Origin: Deltaproteobacteria bacterium RIFOXYD12_FULL_56_24 | Lineage (GTDB): Bacteria > Desulfobacterota > Desulfobulbia > Desulfobulbales > Desulfurivibrionaceae | DNA length: 64,000 bases | Assembly (NCBI GenBank): GCA_001799285.1 | Contig: MGTD01000012.1 | Coordinates: 1 to 64,000, forward strand | Direction: 5' to 3' | Notes under the pieces: model-generated | Database searches by the model: none | What the model saw: the letters and a program-made list of their open reading frames with translations, nothing else | What the model was told of the DNA's origin: nothing | In this document: piece by piece, positions 42,515 to 50,006 of the stretch | How positions within the stretch are numbered: the stretch's first letter is position 1 | Layout: each line of letters begins with the position of its first letter | Made by a program: the position numbers and the translations under genes

Positions 42515-43116
42515 TAATCGGGCGCCTCTTTTCGCCAGCTCTTTTCCTTGTGCTGCATGAGTCGCACGATGTTGTCTCTGTGCTTGACCCAGATCAACAC
42601 CCCGATTGCCAAAGCCAGCAATGATTTGCTCAGCGATCCGGTCATCAGCCAGACCAAACCCGGCATCATCAGGGCGGCAGTGAGCGAGCCCAGAGAAACA
42701 TAGCCCCAGTTGTAGACCACTCCAACAAAAATCAACAGGTCGATAAGCGCTGCTGCCGGCGCGAGATAGAGAAAAATGCCCAACGCCGTCGCCACGCCTT
42801 TACCGCCCCGAAAACTCAGGTACAGCGGGTAGAGATGCCCCAGAAAAGCCGCGCCGCCGCAGAGCGCCACCCAGAGTTCCCGTTGGCTGCCATCCTTCAG
42901 CAGCCAAGCCGCCGCCAACATTGGCAGGATGGCCTTGAGCGCATCGAAGATCAGAGTAAGCCCCCCGAGCTTTTTGCCGACCAGGCGGGCAACATTGGTG
43001 GCGCCGATGTTGCCGCTGCCCCCGGCCCGCACGTCAACACCCGCCACCCTCCCCAAGACCAGACCGAAAGGTATTGAGCCGACGAGATACGAGCCGATAA
43101 CCAAGAGATATTCCAT
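42514..43116 (-). CDS. plsY: PlsY: acyl-phosphate glycerol-3-phosphate acyltransferase
   Basis: This 200-residue membrane enzyme makes lysophosphatidate from acyl-phosphate. All three family motifs are present: GSIPFG (residues 12-17), GSGNIGATN (about 36-44) and FRGGKGVATALG (about 95-106). ATG 43116 follows AGGGGC closely. The frame stays open back through the upstream family B repeat to 43290, which is a reading through repeat DNA and not part of the protein. Confidence 0.95.
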   Translation of the reverse strand: MEYLLVIGSYLVGSIPFGLVLGRVAGVDVRAGGSGNIGATNVARLVGKKLGGLTLIFDALKAILPMLAAAWLLKDGSQRELWVALCGGAAFLGHLYPLYLSFRGGKGVATALGIFLYLAPAAALIDLLIFVGVVYNWGYVSLGSLTAALMMPGLVWLMTGSLSKSLLALAIGVLIWVKHRDNIVRLMQHKEKSWRKEAPD

Positions 43117-43127
43117 ACGCCCCTGCC

Positions 43128-43281
43128 GTAAGCGATCACATGGCACCACATCTTGCGGCGATCGGTCCGGCTCACGTACAAAAGTACGCATCGCCGGCCC
43201 GCTTGCCGCAACCTGCGGCACCCTGTGGTCGCTTATTCCGTGGTTATTTGACCTTTGTGGGGTTGCCCCGTGATCGGGTAC
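43128..43281. repeat. Palindromic repeat family B, copy 5
   Basis: GTAAGCGATCACATGGCACC to CCCCGTGATCGGGTAC contains the full module set CATCTTGCGGCGATCGG, GTACAAAAGTACGC, CCCGCTTGCCGCAACCTG and GTGGTTATTTGACCTTTG. It starts 11 nt upstream of the plsY start codon. Confidence 0.88.
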
Positions 43282-43456
43282 CCCCTGCAAAATTATAAAG
43301 AATGGGAAAAGATGCCTGATGCGCCGGTAACTCTAAACCGCCAGAGGACATTTTTCATGCTTATTTTGTAGCTGTTCAGCAGTAAATATTCTGCTTTCAC
43401 CTGCCCCCGCGCCCTGCGGCAGAAAAAAGCAAGCCGGACAAAAATTATCTTTCTTC

Positions 43457-43498
43457 TTGATTTAAGTCAACGCCGGGGAGGATAATTATTCGTATAGT
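43457..43498 (+). promoter_or_regulatory. FNR/DNR-type activated promoter of hcp
   Basis: The dyad TTGATTTAAGTCAA (43457-43470) is one base off the FNR palindrome TTGAT-N4-ATCAA. A TATAGT -10 element lies at 43493-43498, which would put the start near 43505. The dyad centre is then at about -41.5, the standard class II activator position. A Crp/FNR-family regulator such as HcpR or DNR is the likely ligand. The rest of 43282-43667 shows no gene. Confidence 0.68.
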
Positions 43499-43667
43499 CT
43501 CATCAACAAGCGGGCCAATAGAGTTTGTTCCATCTTGCCGAACTCGCATAAATGGAAAAAAACCACAGGTCCGCAGCACAAATTCCCCGAGTTCCAAAGA
43601 AATCGCCGTTGAAATCGCGGCTTGTGGCGATTTCAGCAACCTTTACTCACAACCAAGGAGAACCGAC

Positions 43668-45299
43668 ATGTTTTGCAATCAATGTGAACAAACCGCCAAA
43701 GGAACCGGATGCACCGTTATGGGTGCCTGTGGAAAAAACGAAGCCGTGTCTGGCCTCGAAGACTTGCTGACCCATGCAGTCCAGGGCCTGAGCATCGTGG
43801 CCGCCGCCGGCCGCAAAGTCGGGGTTGTTGACCACGCCATCGACCGCTTCACCTGTGAGGCGATTTTTTCCTGCCTCACCAATGTGGATTTTGACCCGAG
43901 CCGCTTTGAGCCCCTGATTCGCAAGGCCGTCGAGCTCCGCGAATCCTTAAAGAAACAGGTTCTGGCTGCGAGCGGCAAGATCGAGTCCTCCGCCCCGGCC
44001 GCCACCTTTACCCCGGCTGACTCCCTAGTCGGTCTGGAAGCACAGGGCGCGGCCCTGAACTTCATCAATACCCTGGACGCCAACCCGGACCTGCAATCCT
44101 TGAAGCAGATCACCATGTACGGTCTGCGCGGTCTTGCCGCCTACGCCGACCACGCCGCCATCCTCGGCCAGGAAGACGAAACGGTTTACGCCTACATTCA
44201 TGAGGCCATGGCTGAGCTGACCCGCAAGGATCTCGGCCTTGACCAACTGGTAGGCCTTGCCCTGAAGTGCGGACAGGTAAACCTCCGGGCCATGGAGCTG
44301 CTCGATGCGGGCAACACCGGCACTTACGGCCATCCGGTCCCCACCCCGGTGCCGCTCGGACATATCCCCGGCAAGTGCATCCTGGTCACCGGCCATGATC
44401 TCAAGGATCTGGACATGCTCCTGGAGCAGACCAAGGGCAAGGGGATCAACATCTACACCCATGGCGAGATGCTGCCCTGCCACGGCTATCCGGAGCTGAA
44501 AAAGCACAGCCATTTTTACGGCCACTTCGGCACGGCCTGGCAGAACCAGCAGAAGGAGATGCCGGAATTTCCGGGAGCCATCCTCTTTACCACCAACTGC
44601 ATCCAGAAGCCGAAAGACTCTTACAAGGATAACGTCTTCACCACCGGCCTGGTCGGCTGGCCCGATGTGGCCCATATCGGCGCGGACAAGGATTTCAGCC
44701 CGGTCATCAACCGAGCCCTGGCCCTGCCCGGTTTTACCGATACCGCGGACAACGGCACCGTCCTCGTCGGCTTTGCCAGAAACACCGTCCTGGGGGTAGC
44801 CGACAAGGTCATCGCGGCGGTAAAATCCAAGGCCATCCGCCACTTCTTCCTGGTGGGCGGCTGCGACGGCGCCAAGCCCGGCCGCAACTACTACACCGAA
44901 CTGGTGGAACAGATCCCGGCGGACTGCATGGTGCTGACCCTGGCCTGCGGCAAGTTCCGCTTTTTCGACAAAAAACTGGGCGACATAGGCGGCATTCCGC
45001 GTCTGCTCGACGTAGGCCAGTGCAACGATGCCTACTCGGCCATCCAGATAGCCGTGGCCCTGGCCGGGGCCTTCGAATGCGGGGTCAATGACCTGCCGCT
45101 CTCCCTGGTTCTCTCCTGGTACGAGCAGAAGGCGGTGGTCATCCTTCTAACCCTGCTGAGCCTGGGAATCAAGGACATCCGTCTCGGACCCACCCTGCCC
45201 GCCTTCATCACCCCCAACGTGCTGAATGTGCTGGTGGAAAACTTCGCTATCAAGCCGGTAACCACCCCGGCCGAGGATCTGAAAGCCATCCTCGGATAA
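43668..45299 (+). CDS. hcp: Hybrid cluster protein Hcp (hydroxylamine/NO reductase)
   Basis: This 543-residue protein has the N-terminal cluster ligands MFCNQCEQTAKGTGCTVMG... (Cys3, Cys6, Cys15, Cys21), the spacing of the anaerobe-type [4Fe-4S] cluster. Hybrid-cluster ligands are visible later, including GHDLKDLDMLLEQT, FTTNCIQKP, GGCDGAKPGRNYY and LACGKFRF. Hcp reduces nitric oxide or hydroxylamine and protects cells that respire nitrate and nitrite, which fits the nap and octaheme reductase genes here. AAGGAG lies before the ATG. A likely FNR-type promoter is upstream, and a strong hairpin follows the gene. Confidence 0.96.
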   Translation: MFCNQCEQTAKGTGCTVMGACGKNEAVSGLEDLLTHAVQGLSIVAAAGRKVGVVDHAIDRFTCEAIFSCLTNVDFDPSRFEPLIRKAVELRESLKKQVLAASGKIESSAPAATFTPADSLVGLEAQGAALNFINTLDANPDLQSLKQITMYGLRGLAAYADHAAILGQEDETVYAYIHEAMAELTRKDLGLDQLVGLALKCGQVNLRAMELLDAGNTGTYGHPVPTPVPLGHIPGKCILVTGHDLKDLDMLLEQTKGKGINIYTHGEMLPCHGYPELKKHSHFYGHFGTAWQNQQKEMPEFPGAILFTTNCIQKPKDSYKDNVFTTGLVGWPDVAHIGADKDFSPVINRALALPGFTDTADNGTVLVGFARNTVLGVADKVIAAVKSKAIRHFFLVGGCDGAKPGRNYYTELVEQIPADCMVLTLACGKFRFFDKKLGDIGGIPRLLDVGQCNDAYSAIQIAVALAGAFECGVNDLPLSLVLSWYEQKAVVILLTLLSLGIKDIRLGPTLPAFITPNVLNVLVENFAIKPVTTPAEDLKAILG

Positions 45300-45312
45300 A
45301 GGGATTTTAGCT

Positions 45313-45349
45313 GTCAGCGATCAGCCTTCCGTCTGGGCTGGTCGCTGAC
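45313..45349 (+). terminator. Hairpin after hcp
   Basis: GTCAGCGATCAGCC (45313-45326) pairs with GGCTGGTCGCTGAC (45336-45349), with one G-U pair and a 9-nt loop. There is no T run after it, so it may be an attenuator or a processing hairpin between hcp and the HD gene rather than a full terminator. Confidence 0.55.
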
Positions 45350-45376
45350 GGATTGAACACAAAAAGGACAACGATC

Positions 45377-46108
45377 ATGCAATGCCCGGGCCAGGACAGC
45401 CGCTACTGGGACGCCAACGCCGTATTCGAGGCAACCTGCCCGAAATGCGGCAGCAGCATCGAATTCTTCAAGGACGACTCCGCCCGCAAATGCGGCAAGT
45501 GCGGCACCAGGATGCTCAACCCCAACAACGACTTCGGCTGCGCCTCTTACTGTCCCTATGCCGAACAGTGCCTGGGCTCGCTGCCTCCGGAGCTGCTGGC
45601 CAAGAAGCAGGAAGTGCTCAAGGAGAGGGTCGCGGTGGAGATGAAACGCTATTTTGGCGACGACTTCCGCCGTATCGGCCATGCCGGCCGGGTGGCCCGC
45701 CATGCCATGGAGATAGCCGCCAAGGAGGAGTGCAACCCGGCGGTCGTTGAGATCACCGCCTACCTCCACGACATCGGCATCAAGGAAGCGGAACGCAAGT
45801 ACCACAGTTCGTCGCCCAAATACCAGCATGTCGATGGGCCGCCGGTAGCCCGGGAGATTCTCACCGCCCTCGGTGCGCCGCAGCCGCTCATCGACGAGGT
45901 CTGCGACATCATCGGCCATCATCATCTGCCGAGACCGGAAGAGACCATGAACTTCAAGGTTCTTTACGATGCGGACCTGATTACCAACCTGGAAGAAAAA
46001 CAGAAAGATGCCCCCTCCCCCGCGGAGCATCTACAAAAAATCATCGACCGCTCCTTTCTTACCAAGGCAGGAGCCGCCCTGGCCGGCAAGGTGCTGCTTA
46101 AGGGCTAA
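45377..46108 (+). CDS. HD-domain phosphohydrolase with N-terminal zinc ribbon
   Basis: This 243-residue protein begins with cysteine pairs suited to a zinc or iron-sulfur site (Cys21/24, Cys39/42, then Cys55, 59 and 65). It continues with an HD domain: GHAGRVARHA (His102), YLHDIGI (His131-Asp132) and IIGHHHLPRP. HD enzymes hydrolyse phosphate esters of nucleotides or phosphonates; the substrate is unknown. It lies between hcp and a ferredoxin gene, the context in which this fusion is expected to serve nitrosative or redox stress. AAGGAC precedes ATG 45377. Confidence 0.82.
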   Translation: MQCPGQDSRYWDANAVFEATCPKCGSSIEFFKDDSARKCGKCGTRMLNPNNDFGCASYCPYAEQCLGSLPPELLAKKQEVLKERVAVEMKRYFGDDFRRIGHAGRVARHAMEIAAKEECNPAVVEITAYLHDIGIKEAERKYHSSSPKYQHVDGPPVAREILTALGAPQPLIDEVCDIIGHHHLPRPEETMNFKVLYDADLITNLEEKQKDAPSPAEHLQKIIDRSFLTKAGAALAGKVLLKG

Positions 46109-46112
46109 CGGA

Positions 46113-46266
46113 GTAACCGATCACGGGGCAACCCCACAAAGGTAAAATAACCACGGAATAAGCGGCCACAGGGTGCCGCAGGGTGCGGCAAGCGGGACGA
46201 CGATGCGTACTTTTGTACGTAAGCCGGACCGATCGCCGCAAGATGTGGTGCCCTTTGATCGCTTAC
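46113..46266. repeat. Palindromic repeat family B, copy 6
   Basis: GTAACCGATCACGGGGCAACC to CTTTGATCGCTTAC is the full family B in the opposite orientation to copy 5. It lies between the HD gene stop (4 nt away) and the ferredoxin start (17 nt away). Confidence 0.88.
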
Positions 46267-46283
46267 CTAACGGAGACTACGCC

Positions 46284-47039
46284 ATGAAGATAATGCGAAA
46301 GATCATCGAGATAGACGAAAACCTCTGCAACGGCTGCGGCCAGTGCATTATTTCCTGCGCGGAAGGCGCCCTGCAAATCGTGAACGGCAAGGCCCGGATG
46401 CTGGCGGAAAAATATTGCGACGGCCTGGGCGCCTGCCTGGGCGAATGCCCCACCGGCGCCCTGCGCATCATCGAGCGAGAGGCGGACGATTTTGACGAAG
46501 AGGCAGTAGAAGAGCTGCTCAAAGGCAGAGGCGAGACAAACAAGCACCCGGCCCCGCCCGTTGGCGGCTGCCCTTCGGCCAGATTACAGACCTTTGTCCC
46601 GGCCAGCCCCTGCCAGTCAGCCAATGCGCCAATTTTTCTCGGCGCGGCCGGCGGGTCCGCCCTGAGCCACTGGCCGGTGCAGGTCCGCCTGGTGCCGCCC
46701 ACCGCGCCCTTTCTCAAAGGCGCCGACCTCCTGATCGCGGCCGACTGCGTGCCCGTGGCCTATCCGGACTTTCACCGCGAACTCCTGAGCGGCAAGGTGG
46801 TCATGCTGGGCTGTCCGAAATTCGACGAGGTGGAAAGCGCCATCCAGAAGTTCACGGAAATCTTTACCGTAGCCGGGATCAAAAGCATCACCATGGCCAT
46901 CATGGAGGTGCCCTGTTGCGGCAACATGCGCCACATTGTTTCCCAGGCCCTTGCCCGCTCCGGCCAGACCATTCCCGTGCGGGAAGTGGTGATCTCCACC
47001 CGCGGGGAGCTTCTCCGCCAGGGGGAGATGCCCTCTTGA
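46284..47039 (+). CDS. Ferredoxin-like iron-sulfur protein of the hcp cluster
   Basis: This 251-residue protein has an N-terminal ferredoxin domain with one full motif, CNGCGQCIISC (Cys15, 18, 21, 25), and a second modified motif, YCDGLGACLGECP (Cys45, 51, 55). The C-terminal ~150 residues include LLIAADCVPVAYPDF, VVMLGCPKFDEV and MEVPCCGNMRHIV. They are of a type often linked with Hcp and may bind a further cluster. It probably donates electrons to Hcp. CGGAG precedes ATG 46284; the frame remains open through the repeat upstream, and that part is discounted. Confidence 0.85.
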   Translation: MKIMRKIIEIDENLCNGCGQCIISCAEGALQIVNGKARMLAEKYCDGLGACLGECPTGALRIIEREADDFDEEAVEELLKGRGETNKHPAPPVGGCPSARLQTFVPASPCQSANAPIFLGAAGGSALSHWPVQVRLVPPTAPFLKGADLLIAADCVPVAYPDFHRELLSGKVVMLGCPKFDEVESAIQKFTEIFTVAGIKSITMAIMEVPCCGNMRHIVSQALARSGQTIPVREVVISTRGELLRQGEMPS

Positions 47040-47041
47040 AT

Positions 47042-47082
47042 CCCGTTAAACCTGCAGGTTATTGGCCTTGGTGAACGGTTAC
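47042..47082. repeat. Short repeat family C, copy 3
   Basis: CCCGTTAAACCTGCAGG, then TTATTGGCCTTGGTGAACGG and TTAC, matches the copy at 28232-28272 in the same orientation. It starts 2 nt after the ferredoxin stop. Confidence 0.8.
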
Positions 47083-47207
47083 GAATCACAGGAGCCGCCG
47101 ACCGACATTTCCCCTTTTGTTTCCCTGGGAAAAAGAGTAGATATAAATCTATTTCGGTAAACGATTACAGACTGTGCCGGCGGCATCCCTTCATCCAGGA
47201 GAAACCC

Positions 47208-47714
47208 ATGCAAATCATGAAATCCATGGCGGCAAAAGCCCGTCTTCTCACCTTCGCCATTGTCATCTTCGGCTTAATGACCGGGGCGGCCCAGGCCGCC
47301 ACCAAGATGCCCAACTTCACCCTGCCTTCGGTGAAGGACGGGGCCATGGTCAAGGCCAGTGCCTACCAGGGCCAGGCGATGCTGATCAACTTCTTCGCCA
47401 CCTGGTGCCCTCCCTGCCGCAAGGAAATTCCCTCGCTCATCCAGCTCCAAAAAGAATACGGGCCAAAAGGTTTCACCGTGATCGGCATTTCGACCGACCA
47501 GGGAGGGGCAGGATTGGTCGACAAATTCGCCAAAAAAATGGAGATCAACTATCCTGTTCTGCTGAGCGATTCGGAAACCCCTTCTGCCTTCGGAGGCATC
47601 ATCGGAATTCCCACCTCGTTCCTGGTTAACCGGGAAGGCAACATAGTCAAGCGTTACGAGGGCTATGTCGACCGCCAGACCCTGGTTAATGACCTCAAAG
47701 CCATCCTGAAGTAA
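47208..47714 (+). CDS. TlpA/ResA-like thioredoxin, exported
   Basis: This 168-residue periplasmic protein has a signal peptide (cleavage near AAQA-ATK) and a thioredoxin fold. The active site is ATWCPPC, with Cys67 and Cys70. The cis-proline loop GIPTSFLVN is also present. WCPPC is the motif of TlpA/ResA reductases that keep apocytochrome c heme sites reduced. The many multiheme cytochromes encoded nearby would need such a helper. GGAGAAACC precedes the ATG; the methyltransferase gene follows by 10 nt. Confidence 0.9.
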   Translation: MQIMKSMAAKARLLTFAIVIFGLMTGAAQAATKMPNFTLPSVKDGAMVKASAYQGQAMLINFFATWCPPCRKEIPSLIQLQKEYGPKGFTVIGISTDQGGAGLVDKFAKKMEINYPVLLSDSETPSAFGGIIGIPTSFLVNREGNIVKRYEGYVDRQTLVNDLKAILK

Positions 47715-47724
47715 AACGCATGGC

Positions 47725-48516
47725 ATGCTGAAAGACCATATCGGAACAGAGGCGGTTATACACGGGCAACAATGGGGCTCGTTACACAACGGCTACTTTG
47801 CCGATCCCATAATTGCGCGACCTTTACTCAACGCCGTCATCGACGTTCTGACGCATTCGCCTGCGGATGTTATCGTGGATCTGGGCGGGGGGACGGGCTT
47901 CCTGCTATCCCAGCTTGCTGCGCACGACATCGGCCCTGCCCTGACACTTAAGAACATTGACTGCTCGAAAGCACAACTTGCCCTGACAGATACCGCCGGC
48001 ATTTCTCCCGTCCATAAGTCCCTTGAAGATTTCAAGCGCATCGATGTCGCCGCCGCAGGCCAACGACTGTTCCTGATGATGCGGTCAGTTCTGCACTACG
48101 TCGGCGAAAATGGTTTACACCCCTTCCTGCGCCATATCCGCGCTCAGGCACAGGAAGGCGAGTTTTTCGTGCATCAAACTGCATCCTTTGACAACAAGGA
48201 CGATGCAGCATGCCTCAATGCACTTTACAACTACTTGCACACGGCAAAATGGTATCCCATGACCAACGAGTTGACAAGATCCTTGGCCGACTCCGGCTGG
48301 CGGGTAACTAACACCATGGCGGCCCCTACCCTGCTTCTAACCTCGGATGATCTTGCTCTGCGGTATGCCTTGGACGCAACTTACCTGGCGCACATCCGCG
48401 ACAAGATGGCAAGAGAGTTTGGTGCGAAGAACCAAGTGTTTAGCCTGACACCGTCCGGATTCCACGCCTACTTGCCCTACCGTATTTTCACGTGTGTTGC
48501 GTCCCTTTCCCCGTAA
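47725..48516 (+). CDS. SAM-dependent methyltransferase, substrate unknown
   Basis: This 263-residue class I methyltransferase shows motif I, DVIVDLGGGTGFL (about residues 47-59), and an acidic motif II near ALTLKNIDCSKAQLAL. A typical aromatic/polar active-site stretch, LMMRSVLHYVGENG, follows. Base usage is lower in GC than its neighbours (for instance GCATTTCTCCCGTCC, CAAACTGCATCC), which hints at a later arrival. Its stop codon TAA is supplied by the first bases of the family B repeat at 48513. The start at ATG 47725 is the only sensible one, though its ribosome site is weak. Confidence 0.82.
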   Translation: MLKDHIGTEAVIHGQQWGSLHNGYFADPIIARPLLNAVIDVLTHSPADVIVDLGGGTGFLLSQLAAHDIGPALTLKNIDCSKAQLALTDTAGISPVHKSLEDFKRIDVAAAGQRLFLMMRSVLHYVGENGLHPFLRHIRAQAQEGEFFVHQTASFDNKDDAACLNALYNYLHTAKWYPMTNELTRSLADSGWRVTNTMAAPTLLLTSDDLALRYALDATYLAHIRDKMAREFGAKNQVFSLTPSGFHAYLPYRIFTCVASLSP

Positions 48517-48665
48517 GCGATCACAGGGTAAGCCCCAAAACGGGGAAAGCCACAGAACAAGCGGTCACAGGGTGCCGCAGGTTGCGGCAAGCGGGACGGC
48601 GATGCGTACTTTTGTACGTGAGCCGGACTGATCGCCGCAAGATGTGGTGCCCTGTGATCGCTTAC
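48513..48665. repeat. Palindromic repeat family B, copy 7
   Basis: GTAAGCGATCACAGGGTAAG to CCCTGTGATCGCTTAC is in the same orientation as copies 1 and 6. The stop codon of the methyltransferase gene is its TAA at 48514-48516. Confidence 0.9.
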
Positions 48666-48675
48666 CTTTCCCCCC

Positions 48676-48704
48676 TTGACAATCCATTTATTGTGGTGTA
48701 ATGC
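48676..48704 (+). promoter_or_regulatory. Sigma-70-type promoter of the glutamate synthase operon
   Basis: TTGACA (48676-48681), a 17-nt spacer and TAATGC (48699-48704) form a good promoter 160 nt before gltB1. A second AT-rich TATATAATG lies 20 nt before the start codon and could act as another -10 element. No gene is seen in 48517-48863. Confidence 0.65.
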
Positions 48705-48863
48705 AGTGAGTCGCTAAATTCGCCTTGTACGGTTGAAATTTCTCGCTATAATCATTAGCTTTAACCCTGATTCCCAGGCGCATATTTTTTCAATAAGCGC
48801 AAGAACGCTGGCGGTGCTTCGCTTATTATGAAGCCATCATTATATAATGCAAAGGAGTGACAC

Positions 48864-50006
48864 ATGTGTCGGTTAGCCATGAAAACCGCAAGTGAGCCTT
48901 TCTCCCCTTTCTCGGTCCTGCAGGCCATGGAAGCCATGCAGGAAGGGTATGACGGCAGCGGCCTCGGTCTGCTGCTCCGGGGCCTCACATTTGCGGACTA
49001 CAAATACAACGCCTCAGATCCGATCCTCTCGGGCATCGCTCACACCGAAGAGGCGCTTGCTCGCTTGGATCATATTATGGATAAGGCGGGATTTACCCTC
49101 AAGTACGATCACGAATTTGAGGTGAAAAAAGCGATGATCGAAGCCCAGGACCGGCACAAATACATCCTTCGGGTTTACAAATTGCCGGCCGCCTGGAGCA
49201 AGCTTGCCGCCGAACAGGTGGAATACGAACTGATGCTGACCCGCCTTGCCCTGCGCGCCGACGGCGAGGCGCATGGCAACGACCTCACCGCCTTTTCCCT
49301 GTGGCCGGATGTGGCGATGATCAAGGAAGTTGGCTGGCCCCTTGAGATCGGCCTGGCCCTCGGCCTGGACGCCGGCCGGATCCTCAGCCGGATCTGCATG
49401 GCCCAGGGCCGCCAGAACACCAACTACGGCATCAACCTCTATGCCTGCCACCCCTTCTTCATCCAGGGGGTCGCCACCATGACCAACGGCGAAAACACCG
49501 CTTTTATTCCCATCAAAGACTGGCTCACCGGCCGGTCCTATCCCGGCTACATCGGCTACCAGTCCGATTCCGAGGTCTTCGCCCACATTCTCCACTATGT
49601 GACCAAAAAGCTCAAACTTCCGCTTTCGGCCTACAAGCATGTGATCACCCCGCTCAAGAACGAAGAGCTGGCCAGGCACCCCCAGGGCGATTTCCTCCGC
49701 GGCCTGCGGGACGCCTGCCGCCGCCTGATCATCGACGGCCCCAACGCGGTGATCGGCACCCTGCCCGACGAAACCTCCCTGCTGGTCATGGACGCCAAGA
49801 AGATGCGCCCCGCCACGGTGGGCGGCAAGCCCGGCGAGTGGGCCATTGCCTCGGAGATGTGCGGGGTTGACGCCATGATCCCCGACCGGGATCGCAGCAA
49901 GGATTTCCAGCCCATGCGGGAACACACCGTTATTATTCCTCCAGACAGACAGGAGTTGCAGATATGGTCTCAGTTCGATCAATTGTCAATACCCCAAGCA
50001 GCCTGA
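48864..50006 (+). CDS. Glutamate synthase, glutaminase (GATase II) subunit
   Basis: This 380-residue protein is the separate amidotransferase domain of archaeal-type glutamate synthase. The N-terminal nucleophile is Cys2 (MCRLAMKTA), exposed after Met removal. YDGSGLGLLLRG follows, as in class II amidotransferases. It releases ammonia from glutamine for the synthase domain encoded next. AAAGGAG precedes ATG 48864. It overlaps the next gene by 43 nt, which points to translational coupling. Confidence 0.88.
   Translation: MCRLAMKTASEPFSPFSVLQAMEAMQEGYDGSGLGLLLRGLTFADYKYNASDPILSGIAHTEEALARLDHIMDKAGFTLKYDHEFEVKKAMIEAQDRHKYILRVYKLPAAWSKLAAEQVEYELMLTRLALRADGEAHGNDLTAFSLWPDVAMIKEVGWPLEIGLALGLDAGRILSRICMAQGRQNTNYGINLYACHPFFIQGVATMTNGENTAFIPIKDWLTGRSYPGYIGYQSDSEVFAHILHYVTKKLKLPLSAYKHVITPLKNEELARHPQGDFLRGLRDACRRLIIDGPNAVIGTLPDETSLLVMDAKKMRPATVGGKPGEWAIASEMCGVDAMIPDRDRSKDFQPMREHTVIIPPDRQELQIWSQFDQLSIPQAA

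Noticed and set aside
46173-46283. 37-residue N-terminal extension of the ferredoxin
   Set aside because: It is a translation of the family B repeat; the same peptide pattern appears before plsY and sfsA.
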